From: Volutella citrinella
Taxonomy: Eukaryota; Ascomycota; Sordariomycetes; Hypocreales; Nectriaceae
DNA length: 64,000 bases
Assembly (NCBI GenBank): GCA_034401135.1
Contig: JAWZSP010000001.1
Location: 2,666,001 to 2,730,000, forward strand
Reading direction: 5' to 3'
Positions 57,001 to 64,000 of this stretch are shown here, one piece after another. The number at the start of each line of letters is the position of its first letter. Position 1 is the first letter of the stretch. Made by a program: the position numbers and the translations under genes. The notes below the pieces were generated by a model that searched no databases, had not been told where the DNA came from, and was given only the letters and a program-made list of their open reading frames with translations.

Positions 57001-57841
57001 TCTTGTAGGCTCTGCGTCTTACTCCCCTTCCCTCGTCACCATCGATACGCCGCGTGCCCCTCGGTCGCGACTGCTTGCCCACCGTCAGCCTTGGAACGCG
57101 ATTTGCCGGCCAGGACCCATTGGCGAACGAGACGCTTGCGACCTCGTGTAACCCGGCCTCGCCAGCTTAAACCACACCCCAGGCCCTCTCCCCCCAACGG
57201 CGCCCCCCCAGCACGCGTCGCATCTGATCGCCGTCGCGGCCCGTCAACGGAAACACGACGACATCGCCCGTCCGACCGACCGTGCTTGTTTCTCTCCCGC
57301 CTCGCGTGCCGGCGTCCGCTTCCTCTCGCCTATCCAAACCAGCCCGCTATCCGCCTCACTGCTTGGCTACCCGCCCACGCGCTGACCGTCCCACGACGCT
57401 GCGGGATCCCTCCACACCCTTGCCATTGCAGGATTGCTGGCCGTTGTTTTGTCCAAGTCGAACCTCGCCCTTTGTCTTGCTTGGTTTGCGCCGCCCGGAT
57501 CCACCCCTCCCCTTCCGGCTCCCGCTCTCCTCCTCCCCCAAAAGCCCACAACCACGCCTTGGTTGAATTCCCACGCCTTCCCACCACACACACCCCCCAA
57601 AAAAGCCCAAGGCACGCGTCATAGCCCCAAGATACCGGGCCAGGGACCGCCAGCCAAAGCGACCAGGAGTCTCTGACCTAGAGTCAGGATTGACGCAGCA
57701 CTGCAGCTGGAGACCCCTCCCCGACGCTTGCAAGCCCTACCAGTCTGCGACGTGGCCAGGGGACACATCATCTCGAGGCCCAGCCTGTACAAGCCCGAAG
57801 CATTTTACACGGACGCTAGCAGCCGCTGCAGGTAGCCAAAT
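54001..57841. other. 3.8-kb gene-poor stretch upstream of HAP3
   Basis: No recognisable protein or RNA gene. The last kilobase (about 56,880-57,841) is strikingly C-rich on the plus strand and is the probable promoter and long leader of HAP3. The long frames there (for example 56,959-57,624 plus) are Pro/Arg/Ser-rich, as C-rich sequence gives in any frame, and look non-coding. Short inverted repeats occur at 56,320-56,390 and 56,463-56,492. Confidence 0.6.
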
Positions 57842-58853
57842 ATGTCGGATTCCCCCCAATCCCCTCCCAAGGAGGTCGACCAAGGTGCACAGTCACCCGA
57901 AGACGAGCAACAAATGAATGACCAGCAAGACGCACAGGCCGGCGGCGTCACCAGCTATGAGTTTGAGGGCGTAAAAGAGCAAGACAGGTGGTTGCCCATA
58001 GCCAATGGTAGGTCCATCGTCCCTCCCAAGTGTCCCGTTGTGATTTGTTCGTTGTTGTCGTGTGCAAGTTGCTCGATGCATCAGCCTGCCAGCCGTGCAG
58101 ATCTGGTCCTCGTCCTATGTCTTGCGATTCGTCCTCCAAGTCGCCTAAAGCGCCTCGCGCTCCCAAGGCCGAGAAGGCTGAAAAGACCGAAAAGGTCGAC
58201 AAGGCTGATGAACTGGATGCTAACATACGAAACTTTGCTCCAGTTGCCCGCATCATGAAGAATGCTCTGCCCGAAAACGCCAAGATCGCAAAGGAGGCAA
58301 AGGAGTGTATGCAGGAGTGCGTCAGCGAGTTCATCTCCTTCATTACGAGCGAGGGTGAGTCTTGCCCACTGCGGTCTTGTTTTGGGTCTCGCAGCTCCAT
58401 GCCCGGAGCCGAGTCATGTCTCTCGTCTGCAGAACCATACCAACTCGGCTGACTTGCACAGCATCGGAGAAATGCCAACAGGAAAAGCGCAAGACGGTCA
58501 ATGGCGAAGATATCCTCTTTGCAATGACTTCATTGGGTTTCGAGAACTATGCCGAGGCTCTTAAGGTGTATCTTTCCAAGTATCGTGAGGTGAGTGTTGC
58601 GTTGTAGACTCGTACCGACTCTGGATGTCGTGTTTAGTAACGTCTCGAACAGCAACAAAACCAATCCAACCGGGACCGAGCCATGGACGCCGGTCCGTGG
58701 ACTGGCAACATGATACCCGGCGAGAAAGACAACAACGGCCCTGAATTCGCTGGTCCCGAGGGCTCCTCAGCCGTCGAAGGTGGTGCTGACCCCAGCTACA
58801 TCTACGGCCAGCAAGCCGGCCATAACGGCCCCGGTGCGGCCGAGGGCTACTAG
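57842..58853 (+). CDS. HAP3: CCAAT-binding factor subunit HapC/Hap3 (NF-YB)
   Basis: Four exons: 57842-58007, 58244-58354, 58462-58589 and 58653-58853, giving 201 residues. It is the NF-YB-type subunit of the CCAAT-binding complex, a general transcription factor that also handles redox and iron control in fungi. The histone fold runs from about residue 50 to 140 and shows the NF-YB signature: [53 protein letters not shown] and YAEALKVYL. The N-terminal 45 residues are acidic and Gln-rich, and the C-terminal tail is Gly/Glu-rich and disordered. Intron 1 (236 nt) splits the histone fold's first helix and is unusually long for this window; it contains an open Lys-rich frame in phase with exon 2. 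The ends of introns 2 and 3 restore the family sequence exactly. Confidence 0.96.
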
Positions 58854-60040
58854 AAGTACTACCCACCAGCCCCCGTCCAGTGCCCATGCCTAGGTAGACT
58901 CTGCCGAAGCCGGCTGGACTCCTATCGAACGTAGATGGCTCATGTTGGGACATCGATCGAAGCGACGGAAATGGCTGCACCAAAATCACGACGTACCGGA
59001 AGGGAGGGCTCCCACTGAACTCGCGCCCTCCACGACTCGCTCTTGCTACATGTACTAGGAAGTCGGCTCATTTGGAGTACAAGAATTCGGAATCTACATG
59101 ATTGACGGAAATGGACTGAAAGGATTGATTTTGAAAAGTAAAGAAAACAACGACAAAAAAAGGAGATAACCTGGTGCAACAACGATTCATCCCGGACCAT
59201 GATGATAGAGTCTTTTTTTTATTTTTGGGGGGCTTTGGCTTGGTTCAAAGGCGTCGATTAGGGAGTGATCCTGATGTCCGATGAAAGAAGTACTAGTAGT
59301 AGTCATTCGCAGCAAATAGGGAACTGGAGAAGTAGAAACGCTATACACCAAGTCCAAATTTGGGACAGGCTCACATAGCACCTTAATTATTTTACCCCTT
59401 TCACTTATTTTGACCTGGTTGCTTTTTATGGCAAGCATGGTGCAGCCTGCAGGCCCAGTAATACAGGCCCAGTAATAGAAGCCCTTTCCGCAAATGACTG
59501 GCCGTTTTGGAGAATGGTCTGAACGAATAGGCATTTTAGTTCTATTGGTGGGAATGAACGCCTTGTCCCGGGGATTTGGGCTTCATCATTGGTACGTACC
59601 GAGCTGCCGGTGAGCTGCCTGTCGCGATGATGATGCATCTTGTTCTTGGTTCAGGCGCACGGACCCACTCCCATGTCCCAAAATGGGCATCACAAACAGT
59701 CTGGAGGCACGTGTGTGACCCCACACATGGTCAAAATTTCTGCTCTAGTCGAAAAGTGCCCACGGACGCCTCGACAACCCTCCCACCATCGTCATCTTCA
59801 TGCCAGTCCAGGCTCGGTTTCCTCATCACGGCTCTGCGAACGGTCATCTCCCCGAGGGGAAGAGCGCATAATATATTATGAACGGACTTTTATCGCTCTC
59901 TTGCTACGCGACATTTTATCTTGCCCATGATTAGGTACCTTCTGAGACTGGAAGAGTACCCTGTTGCCTAAGAGACGCCGCCACTACCCCGGTCTCCCAC
60001 GCACATTTACTGATCTCTTGACGACGACGACCACCACCTC
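58854..60040. other. Intergenic region HAP3/RRN3
   Basis: About 1.2 kb between tandem genes: HAP3 3' flank, then RRN3 promoter. A T/G-run lies at 59,212-59,232. No gene is recognised; 59,187-59,534 minus is open but has no domain. Confidence 0.55.
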
Positions 60041-62107
60041 ATGCGACCCTTCACGCCTACAGGCCGGAAGTTTTCTGGCCCTGTTTCCAAGAACTCGACG
60101 CCTGTTCGGTCGATCCTCAAGCCTCCGTCAGTTTTGGGCAGGAGGAAGGCCGACTATGCTGGGCTTAGTAGCGACCCCATCGATGCTCCAGAGAGCCCAA
60201 CCAAGCGCCGAAAAGTTTTCTTTGACGACATTCGAAACGTGACCTACGAAGTAGGTGGGAGAACGATGGACGATGTGAAGCTAGAAGTCAGGACCGCTCT
60301 GGAAGAGCACCTGCGAGGGAATGATGGCCAGTACGATACCCTCAAGGAGTTGTTTGCAAGCGATAAGCAACGATACTTGCCCCCGGTGGTAGGCGAAGAG
60401 GACGATACTCTGAAGCCCCACGAGCTCCAAGCCTATGTTATGGCCTTGACGGGATGTATCCCGATTCTCAAGGACAAGTCGTGCAACGGCCTGGTTAAAG
60501 TCATCCTCAAATGCTCCTGGCTGGGCCGTGACGATACCTTTGTCAAAGTCTTTACGCACTTTCTGGCCGCCCTAGTCAGCGCCCAGGGATCCTATCTAGC
60601 GCCCGTGTTGACCATGATGGTGGAAAAGTTTTCAGACACCCGCCCCAAAGTGTGGTCTGTCCCAGATTTTCCCGAAGTGGGCCGTGATGCCATGCGCGAT
60701 AGACTGCACTCCACCCTCCAGTATCTGCTCCAGATGTTCCCGGCGGCCATGCCGGTACTGGAGAACCTGCTGAGCTCCAAGTTTCCGTTCCCGGACGAGT
60801 CGATGAGAATCCACATGGCATACATTCACAACCTTCTACGGATCAAAGATTATGTGCCTGCTCTGCGAGAAGAAGTGTTGGATATCATCATCAGCCGCGT
60901 GGTCAAGATTGACTCGCAGATGCAGGTCGACCTGGAAGACCTGGACGACGACATCACGGCTGCCGTCATGTACGCGCTGAGGGATCATGCCCAGAGCGCG
61001 CAATGGGAGGACGAGACGGACGATGAGAGCGACACCGAGTCAGTCGACAGCGATGATCCCGATTTTGACGAAGACGCAGCCCGAATCAAGGCGGTCAAGG
61101 GGAGTGTGGAGAAGATGGACGCTGCGCTCGACACGTTATTCTCTATTTACACACCCTACTTTGCCAACCCCGGATCTGATGCGGCGTTTGATACTTTCAC
61201 CATCCTCCTCCGCGAGTTCGATCACATGATTCTCCCGACATACAAATCCAGGCACACGCAATTCCTGATCTTCCACTTTGCGCAAATGCACGACCGGTTG
61301 ACGGATGCCTTCTGCGGACAGCTGATTGCCACCGCTTTCCAGGGCAACACACCCAATGTCCTCAAACAAGCTGCTGCTGCATACTTGGCAAGCTTCGTCG
61401 CTCGGGGAGCCCACCTGCCAGGCAGCCTCGTGCGCAGCATCTTCGCCCTGCTCCTCCACCATTTGGAGCAATACCGCAAAAAGTACGAGCCGCTTTGTCG
61501 TGGACCGGACCTGAAGCGATTCCACCCTTACTATAGCCTGGTGCAGGCGGTTCTTTACATCTTCTGCTTCCGGTGGCAGGACCTGGTGGTATCCACGCCT
61601 GAGCTTGTGGACCGTGACGACCCTGCATCGTACATCGGCCAAGAGGTTGAATGGATGGGCACTTCCAGGAAAGACCTCTCGGTCCAAATTTTTGGAAAGC
61701 TGAACCCGTTGAAGGTCTGCGCTCCGGTCATCGTGGAGGAGTTCTCGAAGCTGGCTCACCGCCTGAACTTTATGTATGTTTATCCGCTTGTTGAGGCGAA
61801 CAAGCGTGTGCGCTTGACGCAGTATCTGTCATCAACCTATTCGACTGGTGGCGCGCTGCGAGATGCCGGATACGAGTCTCAGGATGAGAGCTTCCACCAG
61901 CTGGACCCATACTTCCCGTTCGACCCATACCAACTCCCGGTGAGCAAGCGGTGGGTGGAGAACGACTACGTGAATTGGCGTGCGGTCTCGGGCCTGAACG
62001 CGGAGGATGAGGACGACAGTGATGACATGGATGATCTGGACGATCTGGACGATGACGATCTTGAGGAAGGTACAGCTACTGACAGTGACGGTGAAGAGTA
62101 CGAGTAA
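60041..62107 (+). CDS. RRN3: RNA polymerase I-specific initiation factor Rrn3
   Basis: A single exon of 688 residues (yeast Rrn3 627). Rrn3 (TIF-IA) binds RNA polymerase I and brings it to the rDNA promoter; its phosphorylation links rRNA synthesis to growth. HEAT-like alpha-helical repeats fill the protein. Family landmarks are LKELFASDKQRYLPP-type leads, LTGCIPILKD, FPDESMRIHMAYIHNLLRI, the acidic insertion DETDDESDTESVDSDDPDF near 330-345, FLIFHFAQ, and LVQAVLYIFCFRW, plus LNPLKVCAPVIVEEFSKLAHRLNFMYVYP. The last 30 residues are Asp/Glu-rich. The N-terminal 55 residues are basic and contain an SPTKRRKV nuclear-signal-like stretch. No intron is needed. Confidence 0.95.
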   Translation: MRPFTPTGRKFSGPVSKNSTPVRSILKPPSVLGRRKADYAGLSSDPIDAPESPTKRRKVFFDDIRNVTYEVGGRTMDDVKLEVRTALEEHLRGNDGQYDTLKELFASDKQRYLPPVVGEEDDTLKPHELQAYVMALTGCIPILKDKSCNGLVKVILKCSWLGRDDTFVKVFTHFLAALVSAQGSYLAPVLTMMVEKFSDTRPKVWSVPDFPEVGRDAMRDRLHSTLQYLLQMFPAAMPVLENLLSSKFPFPDESMRIHMAYIHNLLRIKDYVPALREEVLDIIISRVVKIDSQMQVDLEDLDDDITAAVMYALRDHAQSAQWEDETDDESDTESVDSDDPDFDEDAARIKAVKGSVEKMDAALDTLFSIYTPYFANPGSDAAFDTFTILLREFDHMILPTYKSRHTQFLIFHFAQMHDRLTDAFCGQLIATAFQGNTPNVLKQAAAAYLASFVARGAHLPGSLVRSIFALLLHHLEQYRKKYEPLCRGPDLKRFHPYYSLVQAVLYIFCFRWQDLVVSTPELVDRDDPASYIGQEVEWMGTSRKDLSVQIFGKLNPLKVCAPVIVEEFSKLAHRLNFMYVYPLVEANKRVRLTQYLSSTYSTGGALRDAGYESQDESFHQLDPYFPFDPYQLPVSKRWVENDYVNWRAVSGLNAEDEDDSDDMDDLDDLDDDDLEEGTATDSDGEEYE

Positions 62108-62802
62108 AGGCGAGGCATTTAGAATTGTCGATTTGATGAGGTTCATTTTTGATTTTGGGAAATGTTGTGGAGTTGGCCGTGTCTATACCTAGACCTACTG
62201 CATCAGCGAGGCGTTGGGGTTTTGAAAAAAATATAGGGTCGGATAGTATCTTGACTGGTTTAGTGTCTGGAGCTGTGCCTGTTCTTAGGAGGATGTCGGC
62301 CTTCCAGGCCAACAAGAACAAGACTTTTGTTGCGACGAAATGATTATCGGCATATGCAGTGAGATTCGAGTAAACTGCCTGTCCACTTTCACCCAGTTGG
62401 CATAATAGGCGTGTTCCTCGTGCAAGTAGTGTCGCATCAAATGCGTTTATCGCACCGCGAATGGAAACCAGGCATATTTTTCAACGAGATTTACAGGCAG
62501 CTACTCCCTCTTCTTTTGGTGTTTGGAATGTCCCGTACGTAGCCATGCCCTACCCAATTAGTGTCGCGGAGGAGAACAGCATTCACGAGGCGGAGTAAAA
62601 GGCATGGAAGTGTTTCTCAGAGGAGGGTAAAAGTAGAGCAGGATTGTATTAATTTTGATTCCTGTGTCTATTTTCGGTCCCAGACCTGTGTTTGTGCATG
62701 ATTTGTTTGAGGAATAACCGTCAATGCCAGGAGCTACACTGTAGTCTCATGACATAACTGACACCCCTGCTCTTCATTTGTACCAGTGACATTACAGTGG
62801 CA
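62108..62802. other. Convergent intergenic region RRN3/secreted protein gene
   Basis: About 700 nt between the two stop codons, with AT-rich patches. Nothing is recognised. Confidence 0.55.
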
Positions 62803-63356
62803 TTACTTCGTAGACGCGTTGAATGAAAGGGAGGTGGATGCCTGGCCTGCCGCCTTCTGGTCCTGGCTGATGTTGTTCTGGAGCTTCTTATTCTCGGCCG
62901 CCATCTTGGAAGCGACGTCTTGGCCCTGCGCCTGCTGGATCTGGAGCTTCAGCATGGTGGCAGTCAACTTGAGGACCTTGTTCTTGATCTTGCCGCGCTG
63001 TCGAACTTGTTAGCTACTGCGGGGATAAGGAGCTACGAGAATCGGTGTGCGCCTACCTGAAGAGCAGCTGCCGCCTCACCAGAAGCGGCAGAGATGGCGG
63101 TGTTGAAGGCGTTTGTCTCGGCATCATTGGCGATGGAGTTGACGCTGTTCAGGAAATCGATGTCGGCTTTCTCGACGGTCGAAAGATCGGTGGGCAGTCC
63201 GCCTAGCTTGGCGAGGGCCTCCTGCTCGGCGTTGCCAGCGACGCCGCCACTGATGGAGAGAGCGTTGTAGGTGGATTGCTTGAAGACGGCACGCTTCGCC
63301 AAGGGAGAGGCGATGGCGGAAGCGGCAAAGGCAAGAGTGAGTAGGGAGAACTTCAT
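62803..63356 (-). CDS. Small secreted protein, two predicted helical blocks
   Basis: Two exons, 63356-63057 and 62997-62803, give 164 residues. A classical signal peptide (MKFSLLTLAFAASAIAS) is followed by PLAKR, a Lys-Arg site suited to Kex2 processing. The mature part has no cysteine and is Ala/Ser/Gln/Lys-rich, with a helical first half (ADIDFLNSVNSIANDAETN) and a Gln/Lys-rich second half (KLQIQQAQGQDVASKM). It resembles the small, Cys-free secreted proteins that are common and highly expressed in hypocrealean fungi, but no characterised family is recognised. The 59-nt intron uses GTAGGC..ACAG in phase 0. The TATA box at about 63,559 suits a strongly regulated gene. Confidence 0.8.
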
Positions 63357-64000
63357 TTTGGAATAATTAAGATGTTTGTTGCCGAAAGCTGAGAAAGATT
63401 GATATCGTGTAAGTGGTCACGGACCAAATGAATGAAGAAGAGGATGAAAGACGGGACACTACAGGCCGGCCTGTAGAGGAAAATGAAGCTGATTGACTGA
63501 GTTGAGACTGGATTGATGATGGAAAAAAAAGGAATATTACCATGCCTTCTGACGCTCTTTATATATACATACATGTCTTGCAGCCATGGCTGGGGGCGCC
63601 GTCACCAAGCCCATACCCAAACCTCACGGAGTTCCAACTGGAGGCTCAACCCTGGTGTCGGAGCATTCAGTCGACCTGAAGGCACGGTTTCACTTGCCGC
63701 GAGCCAATGAAGCGCATCCAACTCCCCCACCGCATAGTTCTAAAAACGCTGTCATCGGGGGCCAAGCTTCAAGATGCACATCGGATGCTGGATGAGCCGG
63801 CGCGATGCGGCAGATGCAGATGGCAACCCTAGATGGAGGTGACACAGTTACGTCGCAGCAGCGGTACCGCCGTAGGGAACATCCCTGTTCAAACCTGGTC
63901 TAAACGTGGTGGTGACCTTACCCGTCGCATGTCTGGCCGTCCCCATCCCCAGTTCGGACGGACTGTGTCACCCGTTTTGGGCGATGCCATGGCATAAACC
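63357..64000. other. Upstream region of the secreted protein gene to the end of the window
   Basis: Promoter and leader of the minus-strand gene, then sequence without recognisable gene. A G-rich plus-strand frame near 63,586 is open but has no domain. Nothing at the edge looks like a cut gene. Confidence 0.5.
63557..63568 (-). promoter_or_regulatory. Probable TATA box of the secreted protein gene
   Basis: The minus strand reads TATATATAAAG about 200 nt before the ATG at 63356. This is the clearest TATA element next to a gene in the window; the leader would be about 100-170 nt. Confidence 0.5.

Noticed and set aside
56959..57624. 221-codon plus-strand frame upstream of HAP3
   Set aside because: Its Pro/Arg/Ser bias is what C-rich DNA gives in any frame; kept only as a leader observation.

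Overview
The window is nuclear DNA of a filamentous ascomycete, most likely a sordariomycete and probably Hypocreales. The basis is about 22 protein genes that are mostly multi-exon with short introns (about 50-270 nt, GT..AG, frequent CTAAC/CTGAC-like branch sites), compact spacing, and proteins that read as fungal housekeeping families. I built the gene models by joining open frames at splice sites that restore frame and family motifs. No rRNA, convincing tRNA, CRISPR array, insertion sequence or intact transposon was seen.

Layout. 0.3-11.2 kb: PEX1 (+), a MET22/HAL2-type bisphosphate nucleotidase (-), and CHD1 (-). 13-26.5 kb: RLI1/ABCE1 (+), PRP40 (-), TRS65 (+), SLD3 (-), BIO2 (+). 27.7-29.4 kb: a homeodomain transcription factor (-), followed on its upstream side by about 11.4 kb with no recognisable gene. 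40.8-45.1 kb: a GPP-type HAD phosphatase (-), pyroglutamyl peptidase I (+), and a tiny Cys-rich protein (+). 45.6-54.0 kb: a dense block with a KEL3-like kelch protein (-), TGS1 (-), GRASP/GRH1 (+), OST2/DAD1 (-), a TMEM14-family protein (+), CMC2 (-) and prefoldin 2 (+). 54.0-57.8 kb: a second gene-poor stretch leading into HAP3/hapC (+). 60-62.1 kb: RRN3 (+). 62.8-63.4 kb: a small secreted protein (-).

The genes do not form a pathway or a biosynthetic cluster. Most serve core functions: chromatin and transcription (CHD1, HapC, RRN3), splicing and snRNA capping (PRP40, TGS1), ribosome recycling (RLI1), replication start (SLD3), secretion (TRS65, GRH1, OST2), peroxisome and mitochondrion (PEX1, CMC2, BIO2).

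I found no clear undescribed multi-gene system. The observations most worth a second look are the 11 kb gene-free stretch upstream of the homeobox gene, a stop-free Lys/Glu/Ala-rich frame inside the first hapC intron that runs into the histone fold, and a 56-residue Cys-rich protein of unknown function. There are also several splice-structure oddities: an ATG-only first exon, introns that can be retained in frame, and a hidden last exon that completes the CHD1 C-terminal domain.
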